This document shows positions 1-9,344 of a stretch of DNA of 64,000 nucleotides, piece by piece. The DNA is from Achromobacter aloeverae (lineage in GTDB: Bacteria > Pseudomonadota > Gammaproteobacteria > Burkholderiales > Burkholderiaceae_B): assembly GCF_004121055.1 (NCBI RefSeq), contig NZ_PYAL01000008.1, positions 394,918 to 458,917 on the forward strand. Direction: 5' to 3'. The position numbers were made by a program, and so were the translations under genes. The notes beneath the pieces are model-generated. The model searched no databases. It was not told the DNA's origin and saw only the letters and a list, made by a program, of their open reading frames with translations. Position 1 is the first letter of the stretch. The number at the start of each line of letters is the position of its first letter.

Positions 1-122
1 GTAAGCGCGCCCCCTCAGCCTGTGCTGCCCCCGCAACGGTCATCGCGCGGCGACGCGCGACAGCCCGATACCGGCCGGTTCGCCCGTGGAACCCTCCGGC
101 AGGCGCCAACACCAAGGCGCCC
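1..122 (+). promoter_or_regulatory. Cobalamin riboswitch, 3' half, with expression-platform hairpin
   Basis: The stretch at about 24-80 carries the conserved 3' core of the AdoCbl riboswitch: a GC-rich arm ending in CCCCCGCAACGGT, a short variable hairpin, then AGCCCGATACCGGCC. The 5' half lies before the window. Downstream, GGCGCC at 102-107 and 116-121 can pair around an 8-nt loop and may belong to the expression platform. It sits in the leader of a BtuB-type receptor gene, the classic target, so vitamin B12 very probably represses the downstream genes. Boundaries are approximate. Confidence 0.8.
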
Positions 123-188
123 TCTCCGGCGTGGTTCCGGTTTTCCGTGAATGACGTGCGGGGTCGCGCGTCCCACCGAGGTCAACTC

Positions 189-2156
189 ATGAAGTCCCGC
201 TTTGTCCTGCGCAACGCAGGCCTGCTCGCCTGTCTGGCGCCCGCCTGGGCCTGGGCCCAGCAAACGCCCGCCACCGCCTCCACGGCGCCCGCCACCGCCT
301 CCACGGCGCCCGCCATCCCCACCACGCAACTCGGCACCGTCGTCGTCACCGCCGCCCGCAGCGAACAGGCGCTGAAGGACGTGCTGGGCGACGTCACCGT
401 GATCGGCAGCGAGGAATTGCAGAACGCCGGCCAAAGCAGCCTGGCGGAGGTGCTGTCGCGCAGCCACGGCATCGAATACGCCAACAACGGCGGCCCGCAG
501 ACCGTCACCAGCCTGTTCATCCGCGGCGCCAACAGCAACCAGACCCTGGTGCTGGTGGACGGCCAGCGCATCAACAACGCCACCAACGGCCTGCCGGCGC
601 TCAACGCCCTGCCCGCCAGCAGCATCGATCACGTTGAAATCGTGCGCGGCGCGGCCAGCAGCCTGTATGGATCGGACGCCATCGGCGGCGTCATCAACAT
701 CATCACCAAGCGCAACACCGACAAGCCGCTGTCGGCCTATGCCGACGTCGGTTTCGGCACCTACGGCACCAGCAGCTACAACGCCGGCCTGTCGGGCGCG
801 TCCAACGGCTGGACCTACAGCCTGTCGACCGGCTACCAGCAAAGCAGCGGCTTCGACGCCACCACCAAGAAGAACTATTATCACAACCCCGACAAGGACA
901 GCTACTACCAGAACAACGTGGCCGCCTCGCTGGGTTATGAATGGCTGCGCGGCCAGACCCTGTCGGTCCAGTACTACCGCAGCTACGTGAATGGCGGCTA
1001 CGACATGGGTGCGGCGCCGCTGTTCAACGACCGCGCCATCCAGAAGCTGGAAGACTATTCGGTCACCAGCACCAACCGCCTGACGGACTTCTGGACCAGC
1101 ACCCTGCGCTTCGGCGCCTCGGTGGACTACAACCGCAGCGAGAATGCGCCCGGCGACGAGGTCTACGGCAATACGCCCGATGGACGCAGCGTGTTCCGCA
1201 CGCGCCAGACGCAGCTCAATTGGCAGCACGACCTGCAACTGGCCCCGGGCCAGAAGCTGACGCTGGCCTATGAACACCTGGAACAGCGCGCCAACGGCGA
1301 TATCGTCAACTTCAACGACTACCCGGTCACCGTCGGCAATTACGAGCAATCGCGCCGCCTGGTGAATTCGTTCACCGGCGTCTATCTCGGCGACTTCGGC
1401 CGCCATCACGTGCAGGCCAGCCTGCGCAACGACAACAACTCGCAGTATGGCAACCGCACCACCGGCGGCCTCACCTACGGGTTCGACATCACGGACAAGG
1501 TACGCGCCACCGCCGGCTACAACACCGGTTTCCGCGCGCCGAACTTCAACGAGCTGTACTGGCGCAACGACAGCTTCTTCCAGGGCAATCCCAACCTGCG
1601 CCCCGAGACCTCGCGCAATTACGAGCTGGGCCTGCGCTACCAGGACGACGATGCCGAAGCGGGCGTGACCTACTATCACAACAACGTCAAGAACCTGATC
1701 ATCAACCAGGCCGTCGACCCGTCGAATCCTTTTGGCGTCTACCAGCCCTACAACATCGCCCATGCCGTGCTGGAAGGCGTCACGTTCACGGGCATGCGCA
1801 AGTTCGGCGATACGCGCATCCGCGCCAGCCTGGACCTGAGCAACCCCCGCAACACCGACACGCACCAGCAATTGCCGCAGCGTTCGGACACGGTGCTGCG
1901 CCTGTCTGCCGACCACCGCTGGGGCAGCTTCCTGCTGGGCGGCGAGGTCTACCTGACCGACGAGCGCAGGGACGCGACGACCGGCAGCACGCTGGGCGGC
2001 TACGGCCTGTTCAACCTGCTGGCGTCGTATGACGTCACGCGCAACGTGCAGGTGTCGGTGCGCTGGAACAATGTCTTCGACAAGCAGTACACGCTGGTCG
2101 ACGGCTACCGCACGCCGGGCTCCAACGCATTTGTGAACCTGCGCTGGCGCATGTAG
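189..2156 (+). CDS. btuB: TonB-dependent vitamin B12 outer-membrane receptor BtuB
   Basis: Outer-membrane TonB-dependent transporter of 655 residues, probably for cobalamin. A signal peptide ends near AWA-QQ (residue 23). A Pro/Ala/Thr linker with a 21-bp direct repeat follows, then a TonB box (GTVVVTAARSE, about 49-59), a plug domain (about 60-175, ending NIITKRN) and a beta barrel that includes the NTGFRAPNFNELYW segment typical of siderophore and B12 receptors. I chose the ATG at 189 because it starts the signal peptide; the upstream ATG at 147 would add 14 unlikely residues. The cobalamin riboswitch just upstream supports B12 as substrate. The binding-protein gene follows 46 bp later. Genes for the inner-membrane BtuCD components are not in the window. 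Confidence 0.9.
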   Translation: MKSRFVLRNAGLLACLAPAWAWAQQTPATASTAPATASTAPAIPTTQLGTVVVTAARSEQALKDVLGDVTVIGSEELQNAGQSSLAEVLSRSHGIEYANNGGPQTVTSLFIRGANSNQTLVLVDGQRINNATNGLPALNALPASSIDHVEIVRGAASSLYGSDAIGGVINIITKRNTDKPLSAYADVGFGTYGTSSYNAGLSGASNGWTYSLSTGYQQSSGFDATTKKNYYHNPDKDSYYQNNVAASLGYEWLRGQTLSVQYYRSYVNGGYDMGAAPLFNDRAIQKLEDYSVTSTNRLTDFWTSTLRFGASVDYNRSENAPGDEVYGNTPDGRSVFRTRQTQLNWQHDLQLAPGQKLTLAYEHLEQRANGDIVNFNDYPVTVGNYEQSRRLVNSFTGVYLGDFGRHHVQASLRNDNNSQYGNRTTGGLTYGFDITDKVRATAGYNTGFRAPNFNELYWRNDSFFQGNPNLRPETSRNYELGLRYQDDDAEAGVTYYHNNVKNLIINQAVDPSNPFGVYQPYNIAHAVLEGVTFTGMRKFGDTRIRASLDLSNPRNTDTHQQLPQRSDTVLRLSADHRWGSFLLGGEVYLTDERRDATTGSTLGGYGLFNLLASYDVTRNVQVSVRWNNVFDKQYTLVDGYRTPGSNAFVNLRWRM

Positions 2157-2202
2157 GATCGTGGCACCGCGCCGCGCGAGCGGCGCTTGTCCACGGCAAA
2201 CC

Positions 2203-3246
2203 ATGCGACGCATCCCTTCCGTCATCGCCCCGTTGCGCCTGGCCGCGCGGCGGGGCGTTTTCCTTGCAGGCCTGGTGGCGGCGACGCTGGCGACCACGGC
2301 GTGCGCCGCCGCGCCGGCGGGCGCGAAGGCCGGCAGGGCCGCGGGCGCCGCCGATTCCGCCCACGCACCGGACGGAACGGATGCCGGCTTGCCCGATGGT
2401 GCGGCGCCCTCCCCGCGTGGCGCCATCACGGTCACCGACGACCAGGGCCGCGACGTCACCCTGGCGCAGCCGGCGGAGCGCGTCATCACGCTGGCACCGC
2501 ACGCCACCGAACTGGTCTACGCGGCCGGGGCCGGCGACGCCATGGCAGGCACCATCCTGGGCAGCAATTTCCCGGAAGCGGCCAGGCAGGTGCCGTCCAT
2601 CGGCGACGGCACCCAGCCCAATGTGGAGCGCGTGGCCGAGCTGCGCCCCGACCTGGTCATCGCGTGGCTGCCCGGCGCCACGGAGTCCCTGATGCCCACG
2701 CTGAAAACGCTGGGCGTGCCCGTGTTCTACAGCGACCCGCGCCGCCTGGCCGCCATCCCCGACGAAGTCGAGACCCTGGGCCGCCTGTTCGGCACGGAAG
2801 CGGCCGCCGCCAAGGAGGCCGCCAGCCTGCGCGCGCGCCTGGCCACGCTGGCCGAACGCTATCGCGGCCGGCCGCTGGTGCGGGTCTTCATCCAGGCCGG
2901 CAGCAAGCCGCTGTATACGCTGAACAAGCACAGCATCGTCAACGACGCGATCGGCATCTGCGGCGGCGTGAACGTCTTCGCCGACGCTCCCGCCACCGCC
3001 CCGCAGGTCGGCCTGGAAGCCGTCATGGCCGCCCGGCCGGACGCCGTGGTGGCGGGCGTGGGCGGCATCGAGGACCTGCGCGCACTGGCGTCCGCCTGGA
3101 AGGAGACCCGCCTGCCGGCCGCCCTGGCGGGCCACGTCTATGGCGTGGACGCGGACCTGCTCTACCGCCCCGGCCCGCGGCTGGTCGACGCCGCCGAAGC
3201 GCTCTGCAAGGTGCTGGACCAGGCGCGGCCGCCGGCGTCCCGCTGA
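2203..3246 (+). CDS. btuF: Cobalamin-type ABC transporter substrate-binding lipoprotein (BtuF-like)
   Basis: Periplasmic binding protein of 347 residues in the BtuF/FepB-type (class III) family. It should hand B12 delivered by the upstream receptor to an inner-membrane BtuCD transporter. An N-terminal hydrophobic segment ends in TTAC, a plausible lipobox, followed by an Ala/Pro/Gly-rich linker. The binding domain begins near residue 75 (VTDDQGRDVTL...PAERVITLAPHATELVYAAG), and ELRPDLVIAWLPG is typical of the family. I prefer the ATG at 2203 because the GTG at 2161 lies only 4 bases after the btuB stop and would put an Arg-rich extension before the signal peptide. It shares strand and riboswitch with btuB. 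The substrate is inferred from context; haem or another corrinoid is possible. Permease and ATPase genes do not follow. Confidence 0.8.
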   Translation: MRRIPSVIAPLRLAARRGVFLAGLVAATLATTACAAAPAGAKAGRAAGAADSAHAPDGTDAGLPDGAAPSPRGAITVTDDQGRDVTLAQPAERVITLAPHATELVYAAGAGDAMAGTILGSNFPEAARQVPSIGDGTQPNVERVAELRPDLVIAWLPGATESLMPTLKTLGVPVFYSDPRRLAAIPDEVETLGRLFGTEAAAAKEAASLRARLATLAERYRGRPLVRVFIQAGSKPLYTLNKHSIVNDAIGICGGVNVFADAPATAPQVGLEAVMAARPDAVVAGVGGIEDLRALASAWKETRLPAALAGHVYGVDADLLYRPGPRLVDAAEALCKVLDQARPPASR

Positions 3247-3453
3247 CGCGGCGCCGGGCCTTACTGGCCACGACACGACGCCGATGAAAACCGCCCGCCG
3301 GGCGCGGCGGCGCCCTGCCCCGTGGAAAAAACCCTTCCGCCAACGGGGCGGATCGACGCTTGCGCTGTTTTATGATGGCGGTCTGGCGCGCGACGCCGTC
3401 CCGGCGCGGTCCCAGGGGCCGCTACCCATTCCCGCATCACTTTCGGCATCATC

Positions 3454-4242
3454 ATGGACTCCCAAGACACTTTTTCCATCGCCGGCCGCAGCTTTCGCTC
3501 GCGCCTGGTGGTGGGCACCGGCAAGTACAAGGACTTCGAGCAGACCCGCCAGGCGCTGGACGCCAGCGGCACCGACCTGGTGACGGTAGCCATCCGCCGC
3601 GTGAATATCGGCCAGAACGCCAACGAACCCAGCCTGCTGGACTTCGTCCCGCCGTCGCAGTTCACCTACCTGCCCAATACCGCCGGCTGCTATACCGCCG
3701 ACGAGGCCGTGCGCACGCTGCGCCTGGCGCGCGAGCTGCTGGACGGCCACGACCTGGTGAAGCTGGAGGTGCTGGGCGACCCCACCAACCTGTTCCCCAA
3801 CATGCCGGAAACGCTGAAGGCCACCAAGACCCTGGTGGACGAAGGTTTCAAGGTGATGGTGTATTGCGCCGACGATCCCATCCAGTCGCGCATGCTGGAG
3901 GACCTGGGCGCCTCCGCCATCATGCCGCTGGCGTCGCTGATCGGTTCCGGCATGGGCATCCTCAACCCGTGGAACCTGCGCCTGATCATCGACCAGGCGC
4001 GCGTGCCGGTGCTGGTCGATGCCGGCGTCGGTACCGCCTCGGATGCCGCCATCGCCATGGAACTGGGCTGCGACGGCGTGCTCATGAATAGCGCCATTGC
4101 CGGGGCACGGAATCCCGTGCTGATGGCCGGGGCCATGAAACTGGCCGTCGAGGCGGGCCGCGCGGCCTTCCTGGCCGGCCGCATGCCGCGCAAGCTGTAC
4201 AGCGCGTCGCCCAGTTCGCCGACCGAAGGCGTGGTGCGGTGA
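3454..4242 (+). CDS. thiG: Thiazole synthase ThiG
   Basis: Cytoplasmic ThiG, 262 residues. It condenses deoxyxylulose 5-phosphate, dehydroglycine and ThiS-thiocarboxylate sulfur into the thiazole moiety of thiamine. Visible hallmarks are [10 protein letters not shown] near residue 20, the Schiff-base lysine in LVKLEVLGD (K103), and the phosphate-binding loops VLVDAGVGT and [11 protein letters not shown]. Length is normal. The stop overlaps the thiD start, so the two are translationally coupled. The sulfur carrier thiS, thiE and thiC are not adjacent, and I see no TPP riboswitch in the 207 bp upstream, so any thiamine control of this pair must work otherwise. Confidence 0.95.
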   Translation: MDSQDTFSIAGRSFRSRLVVGTGKYKDFEQTRQALDASGTDLVTVAIRRVNIGQNANEPSLLDFVPPSQFTYLPNTAGCYTADEAVRTLRLARELLDGHDLVKLEVLGDPTNLFPNMPETLKATKTLVDEGFKVMVYCADDPIQSRMLEDLGASAIMPLASLIGSGMGILNPWNLRLIIDQARVPVLVDAGVGTASDAAIAMELGCDGVLMNSAIAGARNPVLMAGAMKLAVEAGRAAFLAGRMPRKLYSASPSSPTEGVVR

Positions 4243-5075
4243 GCCAGGCCAGACCCATCCCCAATGCGCTGACCATCGCCGGCGTCGACCCCTCGGGCGG
4301 CGCCGGCGTCCTGGCCGACATCAAGGCCATGAGCGCGCTGGGCGCCTATGGCTGCGGCGTCATCGCCGCGCTGACCGCGCAGAACACCAAGGGCGTCACC
4401 GGCGTCTCCCCGGTGCCCCCCGCCTTCGTCGGGCAGCAGATCGACACGCTGTTCGCCGATGTGCGCATCGACGCCACCAAGATCGGCATGCTGGGTCAGC
4501 AGCCGGTGATCCAGGTCGTCGCCGAAAAGCTCGCGCGCTGGCGCCCCCTGGACCGCGCCTGGCATGTCGTGCTGGACCCGGTGATGGTGGCCAAGAGCGG
4601 CGACCTGCTGCTGGAACGCGACGCCGTGGGCGCGCTGCGGGAGGCGCTGCTGCCTCAGGCCACGATGCTGACCCCCAACCTGCCGGAAGCCGGCGTGCTG
4701 CTGGAAGAGCGCCCGGTCGAGTCGGTGAAGGAAATGCGCCGCGTGGCCGAGCGCCTGCGCAACAAGATGGCCTACGACGGCCAGCGCTGGGTCATGCTCA
4801 AGGGTGGCCATCTGCCGGGCAATGACGTCATCGATCTGCTGCACGACGGCGACCGCATGATCGAACTGCCGGGTCACCGCATCGAAACCGCCAACACGCA
4901 CGGTACGGGCTGCACGCTGTCGGCCGCGCTGGCGGCCCTGCTGCCCCAGATCGACGACGTGCCCGAAGCGGCGCGGCGGGCCAAGGCCTATCTGACCGAG
5001 GCCATCCGCCACGCGGGGCGCCTGCAGGCAGGCGGCGGCCACGGGCCGGTGCACCACTTCCACGCCTGGTGGTAG
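4239..5075 (+). CDS. thiD: Hydroxymethylpyrimidine/phosphomethylpyrimidine kinase ThiD
   Basis: Ribokinase-fold kinase of 278 residues that phosphorylates HMP and HMP-P, supplying the pyrimidine half of thiamine. The start codon is GTG at 4239, overlapping the thiG stop by 4 bases (GTGA). Evidence includes the substrate loop [17 protein letters not shown] at the N terminus, [11 protein letters not shown] in the middle, and the anion-hole motif [13 protein letters not shown] near residue 220. Together with thiG it links the thiazole and pyrimidine branches in one operon. Length and motifs are typical. Confidence 0.95.
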   Translation: MSQARPIPNALTIAGVDPSGGAGVLADIKAMSALGAYGCGVIAALTAQNTKGVTGVSPVPPAFVGQQIDTLFADVRIDATKIGMLGQQPVIQVVAEKLARWRPLDRAWHVVLDPVMVAKSGDLLLERDAVGALREALLPQATMLTPNLPEAGVLLEERPVESVKEMRRVAERLRNKMAYDGQRWVMLKGGHLPGNDVIDLLHDGDRMIELPGHRIETANTHGTGCTLSAALAALLPQIDDVPEAARRAKAYLTEAIRHAGRLQAGGGHGPVHHFHAWW

Positions 5076-5092
5076 GCGCAAGCCTCCCCGGC

Positions 5093-5131
5093 TGCGCGGC
5101 AGGGTCCCTGCTGCCGGCGTTGCCGGGGAGA
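5093..5131 (+). terminator. Inverted repeat downstream of thiD
   Basis: Outer arms CTCCCCGGC and GCCGGGGAG enclose an inner imperfect stem (GGCAG/CTGCC) 18 bp after the thiD stop. There is no T-run, so this is a candidate transcript-end hairpin rather than a clear intrinsic terminator. Confidence 0.4.
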
Positions 5132-5272
5132 CTTGGCAAGCCTTTAAGGGGTTTATAAGGCAGTCACCCCGTTGCAGCCACGGCAGCGGCAGGAAAGCCG
5201 CCGCCGCCCACCCCGCCGCGCAAGCCGGTACAATGGCCCCCGCCGTCATCTCCGAAATTTTTCCGTGCTGTC

Positions 5273-5953
5273 ATGAACGCATCCACTCTGCCCGACATTG
5301 AACAAGCCCGCTTCAACATGGTGGAACAGCAAATCCGCCCTTGGGATGTGCTGGACGAAAACGTGTTGGCCGCCTTGTTCAAGGTGCGTCGCGAACAATT
5401 CGTTCCCCCCGCGTATCGCGCGCTGGCCTTCTCCGACCTGGAGATCCCGCTGGAGATCAATGCGGTGGACACGCGCCAGAACATGCTGGCGCCCAAGATC
5501 GAAGCCCGCCTGGCGCAGGAACTGCTGCTCAAGCCAACCGATGCCGTGCTGGAAATCGGCACCGGTTCCGGCTACCAGGCCGCGCTGCTGGCCGCGCTGG
5601 CGCAACAGGTCACCACGGTGGAAATCGACAGCCGCCTGGTTGCCTTCGCGCAGCAGAACCTGCAGTTGAACAATGTCGGCAACGTCAAGGTCGAGACCGG
5701 CGACGGCCGTAATGGCTGGGGCACCACCGAATACGACGCGATCCTCATCACCGGCTCCGTGCCCGTGGTGCCGGATGGCCTGAAGTACCAGTTGCGCATC
5801 GGCGGCCGCATGGTCGTGATTGTCGGCCAGGCGCCCGTCATGACCGCCTGTCGCATCACGCGCAGCACCGCGGCCAGCTTCGAGACGGTCAATCTGTTCG
5901 AAACCGTCGTCAAGCCCCTGCGCGGCGCCACCGTCTCCCAGTTCAAATTCTAG
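5273..5953 (+). CDS. Protein-L-isoaspartate O-methyltransferase family protein
   Basis: SAM-dependent methyltransferase of 226 residues in the PCMT family, which repairs isoaspartyl residues in ageing proteins. The N terminus MVEQQIRPWDVLD and the SAM-binding motif I LEIGTGSGYQAALLAAL (about 87-103) are clear. The family's usual post-I region (TTVEIDSRLVAFAQQNL) and the acceptor-loop segment ITGSVPVVPDGL follow. Many beta-proteobacterial members of this subgroup sit beside tolC-type genes; here the gene stands alone and converges on rfaE2. Catalytic repair activity is inferred from family membership; some members of this subgroup may have drifted in function. Confidence 0.8.
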   Translation: MNASTLPDIEQARFNMVEQQIRPWDVLDENVLAALFKVRREQFVPPAYRALAFSDLEIPLEINAVDTRQNMLAPKIEARLAQELLLKPTDAVLEIGTGSGYQAALLAALAQQVTTVEIDSRLVAFAQQNLQLNNVGNVKVETGDGRNGWGTTEYDAILITGSVPVVPDGLKYQLRIGGRMVVIVGQAPVMTACRITRSTAASFETVNLFETVVKPLRGATVSQFKF

Positions 5954-5962
5954 TGGGCCCAA

Positions 5963-5991
5963 CCCCGTACCGCGCTGCGCGCGGTACGGGG
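5963..5991. terminator. Perfect hairpin between converging genes
   Basis: Arms CCCCGTACCGCGC (5963-5975) and GCGCGGTACGGGG (5979-5991) form a perfect 13-bp stem with a TGC loop. It fills the 39-bp gap between the stop codons of the methyltransferase gene and rfaE2. There is no T-run on either side, so it is probably a shared bidirectional transcript end. Confidence 0.6.
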
Positions 5992-5992
5992 G

Positions 5993-6487
5993 TCACCCCT
6001 TCCGGATTTTTGTGACCAGGGCGGTGGTGGAGCGCTGGAACTCGAAGGGGATGGCCACGGCGCGGCCGCCCCAGCTGCGCACCAGCGCGGTCTCCGGCAG
6101 CTTTTCCATGTCATAGTCGCCGCCCTTGACGATGATGTCGGGGCGCAGCTCGGCGATCAGTTCCTGCGGCGTATCTTCGTCGAACCACGTGACGGCGCTC
6201 ACGCAGGCCAGCGCGGCCAGCATGGCGGCGCGATCATGCTCATTGTTCAACGGACGTTCCGGCCCCTTGCCCAGGCGGCGGACGGACGCGTCCGTGTTGA
6301 CGGCCACGACCAGGGTGGCGCCCAACTGGGCCGCCTCGTCCAGGTAGGTGACATGGCCACGGTGCAGGATGTCGAACACACCGTTGGTAAACACCAGCGG
6401 GCGCGCCAGGCGGCCTTCCGCGATGGCAGCGGCACAGGCCTGGCGAGTAAGGATCTTGGATACGTAGCGGGCTGTCATGCCGGCCAT
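5993..6487 (-). CDS. rfaE2: D-glycero-beta-D-manno-heptose 1-phosphate adenylyltransferase (RfaE domain II)
   Basis: Cytidylyltransferase-fold enzyme of 164 residues that activates heptose 1-phosphate with ATP to ADP-heptose for the LPS inner core. The nucleotide-binding signature TNGVFDILHRGHVTYL contains the HxGH motif. PELRPDIIVKGGDY and the C-terminal STTALVTKIRKG match the HldE adenylyltransferase domain. It is a stand-alone domain, not fused to the kinase half as in E. coli HldE, so a separate rfaE1/hldA should exist elsewhere. The ATG at 6478 is an equally possible start, 3 residues shorter. Confidence 0.92.
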   Translation of the reverse strand: MAGMTARYVSKILTRQACAAAIAEGRLARPLVFTNGVFDILHRGHVTYLDEAAQLGATLVVAVNTDASVRRLGKGPERPLNNEHDRAAMLAALACVSAVTWFDEDTPQELIAELRPDIIVKGGDYDMEKLPETALVRSWGGRAVAIPFEFQRSTTALVTKIRKG

Positions 6488-6621
6488 TTTACGGGACGGC
6501 GCACACGATGCTCACCGGACCGGGCTGGACTGGAGCGGGGCGCTTCAGGACCCGTTCTCAGGACCAGGCTTCGGGCCCGCCCCCTACCCCGGAACAGGCC
6601 TCGCCTCCCTTGCCAGCCCGC

Positions 6622-7524
6622 TCAGGCGCCGACCAGGCTCTGTTCGCCGACACCCGGCGGCAGGATGAGGCCGGACTTGCCGCCCATCGCCGCCATGGTT
6701 TCCTTGCGATAACGGTTCAGGTCCTTGGCCGACTCGAACGTGCGGTCCAGCAGCTTGGACAGGATGTGCAGGATGCGGTCGCCGACCTTCTTTTCCCAGC
6801 CGCCGTCGAAACGGATCTGCGAATCCAGCCAACGCTCCAGCCAGCCCGGATCGGGCAACCTGGATTGCACCGTGTCGTTGGGGAACATGTCCTTGTTGAC
6901 GTGCAGGTTGGTCGGATGCAGCGCCTGCTGGGTGCGACCGGCCGACGCCATCAGCATGCCGATCTTCGAGAAGGCCATCTTGGCCTGCTGGCAGGTCTCT
7001 TCGCCCCGGTCGAACAGCGCGCGGCGCATGTATTGCAGATAGGCGCCGGCATGACGCGCCTCGTCCTTGGCGATGGTGCTGTAGATGGCACGAATCACCG
7101 GCTCCGTATGCCACTCGGCGGCGCAACGGTACCAGTGATTCAGGCGAACCTCGCCGCAGAAATGCAGCATCAGCGTTTCCAGCGCGGGCGCCTGGTCGAA
7201 TTCGAAACGCACCTTGTGCAGCTCTTCTTCCGTCGGCATCAGGTCCGGGCAGAAGCGGCGCAAGTATTCCATCAACACCAGCGAATGCTTCTGTTCCTCG
7301 AAGAACCAGACCGACATGAAGGCGCTGAAATCGCTGTCGCCACGGTTGTCGCGCAGGAACATCTCCGTCGCGGGCAAGGCGGCCCACTCCGTGATGGCGT
7401 TCATCTTGATCGTATTGGCCTGTTCGTCCGACAGCTTGCTCCGATCAAAGTCGTCCCAGGGTATGTCGGTCGCCATATTCCAGCGCACGGCTTCCATGGT
7501 TTTGAAGAGTTCGGGATAAAGCAT
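6622..7524 (-). CDS. Ferritin-like diiron protein of unknown function
   Basis: Predicted cytoplasmic, mostly helical protein of 300 residues. A four-helix-bundle diiron pattern is visible: a Glu in ITEWAALPATEMF (E46 or E54), ExxH in FEEQKH (E77/H80), a Glu in HFCGEVRLNH (E125), and ExxH in KDEARH (E155/H158). This is the ligand arrangement of ferritin-like oxidases and acyl-ACP desaturase relatives. The C-terminal third has no recognised domain. I chose the ATG at 7524 because homology-like sequence begins there; an upstream GTG at 7608 adds 28 low-complexity residues. It follows ubiB on the same strand. Substrate is unknown: it could be an oxygenase, a desaturase-like enzyme or an iron-handling protein. 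Confidence 0.7.
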   Translation of the reverse strand: MLYPELFKTMEAVRWNMATDIPWDDFDRSKLSDEQANTIKMNAITEWAALPATEMFLRDNRGDSDFSAFMSVWFFEEQKHSLVLMEYLRRFCPDLMPTEEELHKVRFEFDQAPALETLMLHFCGEVRLNHWYRCAAEWHTEPVIRAIYSTIAKDEARHAGAYLQYMRRALFDRGEETCQQAKMAFSKIGMLMASAGRTQQALHPTNLHVNKDMFPNDTVQSRLPDPGWLERWLDSQIRFDGGWEKKVGDRILHILSKLLDRTFESAKDLNRYRKETMAAMGGKSGLILPPGVGEQSLVGA

Positions 7525-7785
7525 GAGATGTAGGCCCTGATGATGTTCGAAAATCCCACCCCTCAGGTCGCTGGCCGCGATAAACGCGCAAGTCTCCCCT
7601 CCGGACACGGGCGCGCAAGGCGCCTGGGATCGGGTTTGTAATCGGCCGGACGGAAATTGAATGCGCGTACGACCACGGGGCCCCCAAAGCCCCGCAATCG
7701 CCTTTATCGCTCTCGCGTGCGAACGTGTAATGACAGAATTATGTCAGAAACATGACGACCCCCTGGAATGAGGGGTGGCATGCTC

Positions 7786-9339
7786 CTAACGGACATTGAA
7801 CCAGATAACCAGCGCCACCCCCACGGCAAGCACCGCCGCGATGACCATGAGCAGGCGATTGCCGTGTTCCCGGGCCTTGCGCAGGCGGCCGAGTTCGACC
7901 AGGACGGCCGGTTCGACATTGGGGCGGGACAGGCGCTCGTGCAGCAGGCGCGGCAGCGCCGGCAGCATCTGCGACCATTGCGCGGCCTCCTTCTCCAACT
8001 GCTGGCGCAGGCCGGCCAGGCCCATGCGTTCGCGCATCCAGCGCTCCAGATAGGGCTTGGCCGTTTTCCACAGGTCGAGATTGGGGTCGAGCTCGCGCCC
8101 CAGTCCCTCCACATTCAGCAAGGTCTTCTGCAGCAGCACCAGCTGTGGCTGGATTTCCACATTGAAGCGGCGTGAAGTCTGGAACAGGCGCAACAATACC
8201 TGACCCAGCGAAATCTCGGACAGGGGCCGGTCGAAGTAAGGTTCGCAGACGGCGCGCACCGCGCCCTCCAGCTCTTCCTCGCGCGTGTCGGCCGGCACCC
8301 AGCCCGATTCGATGTGCAATTGCGCCACGCGCCGGTAGTCGCGGCGGAAGAAGGCCAGGAAATTCTGCGCCAGGTAGTTCTTGTCGAACTCCGACAAGGA
8401 TCCCACGATGCCGAAGTCCAGCGCGATGTAGTGGCCCAGCGTCTGCGGCCGGTCGGAAACGTAGATATTCCCCGGGTGCATGTCGGCATGGAAGAAGCCG
8501 TCGCTGAACACCTGGGTAAAGAAGATCTCGACGCCCGTGCGCGCCAGCTTGGGAATATCGATGCCCGCGGCACGCATGCGTTCGACCTGGCCCACGGGAA
8601 TGCCGTACATGCGCTCCATCGTGAAAATGGTGCTGGTGGTGAATTCCCAGATCACCTCGGGCACGATGAGCACGCCACCCCGCCCGGAATCCGGGCCGAA
8701 GTTGCGGCGCAACTGGCTGCAATTGGAGGCTTCGCGTACCAGGTCCAGTTCGTCATGCAGGTATTTGTCGAACTCGGCCACCACCTCGCGCGGCTTCAGG
8801 CGCCGCCCATCGGGGCCCAGGCGTTCGATGACGCCCGCCAGCATGCGCAGCAGCGCCATGTCTTTTTCGATGATGCCCAGCATGCCCGGCCGCAACACCT
8901 TGACCGCCACTTCGCGGCCGTCGTGCAGCACCGCGAAATGCACCTGGGCGATGGAGGCCGACGCGACGGGGTCCACCTCGAAATGCTTGAACAGCGTCGC
9001 CGGCGGCGCCCCCAGCGCGGTTTCGATGCACTCGGCCGCCTGCTTGGAGGGGAAAGGCGGCACGCGGTCCTGCAACAGGGCCAGCTCGTTGGCGATGTCA
9101 GCGGGAATCAGGTCGCGGCGAGTCGACAATACCTGGCCGAATTTGACGAAGATGGGTCCCAGCGATTCCAGCGCCCGGCGCAGGCGCACGCCGCGCGGCG
9201 TGCGTGGTCGCGTGCCGAAGCGAACGACGCGCAGCAACAGCGCGGCCAACGGATGCTTCAGGCTGGAAAGTACCAGCTCGTCCAGGCCATAACGCAAGGC
9301 AACGAAGACGATACGGACAAAACGCAGAAAGGTCAGCAT
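7786..9339 (-). CDS. ubiB: Ubiquinone biosynthesis accessory kinase-like protein UbiB
   Basis: Membrane-associated ADCK/UbiB-family atypical kinase, 517 residues, required for normal ubiquinone synthesis. Motifs in order: [14 protein letters not shown] (the KxGQ motif), [14 protein letters not shown] with the ATP-binding Lys, [12 protein letters not shown] (catalytic loop) and ALDFGIVG (metal-binding DFG). The C terminus ends in one or two membrane helices ([19 protein letters not shown]). I used the ATG at 9339, which begins [12 protein letters not shown]; upstream in-frame ATGs would overlap ubiJ. It lies 5 bp after the ubiJ stop, matching the ubiE-ubiJ-ubiB operon of enterobacteria. Confidence 0.95.
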   Translation of the reverse strand: MLTFLRFVRIVFVALRYGLDELVLSSLKHPLAALLLRVVRFGTRPRTPRGVRLRRALESLGPIFVKFGQVLSTRRDLIPADIANELALLQDRVPPFPSKQAAECIETALGAPPATLFKHFEVDPVASASIAQVHFAVLHDGREVAVKVLRPGMLGIIEKDMALLRMLAGVIERLGPDGRRLKPREVVAEFDKYLHDELDLVREASNCSQLRRNFGPDSGRGGVLIVPEVIWEFTTSTIFTMERMYGIPVGQVERMRAAGIDIPKLARTGVEIFFTQVFSDGFFHADMHPGNIYVSDRPQTLGHYIALDFGIVGSLSEFDKNYLAQNFLAFFRRDYRRVAQLHIESGWVPADTREEELEGAVRAVCEPYFDRPLSEISLGQVLLRLFQTSRRFNVEIQPQLVLLQKTLLNVEGLGRELDPNLDLWKTAKPYLERWMRERMGLAGLRQQLEKEAAQWSQMLPALPRLLHERLSRPNVEPAVLVELGRLRKAREHGNRLLMVIAAVLAVGVALVIWFNVR

Positions 9340-9344
9340 GGCGT

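Noticed and set aside
15..2507. An 830-codon minus-strand frame opposite btuB
   Set aside because: Shadow of btuB and btuF; repetitive Val/Ala/Gly composition, no motif, and it would run through the riboswitch.
3247..3453. TPP riboswitch upstream of thiG
   Set aside because: The conserved CTGAGA and ACC-GAACCTGA segments are not found.
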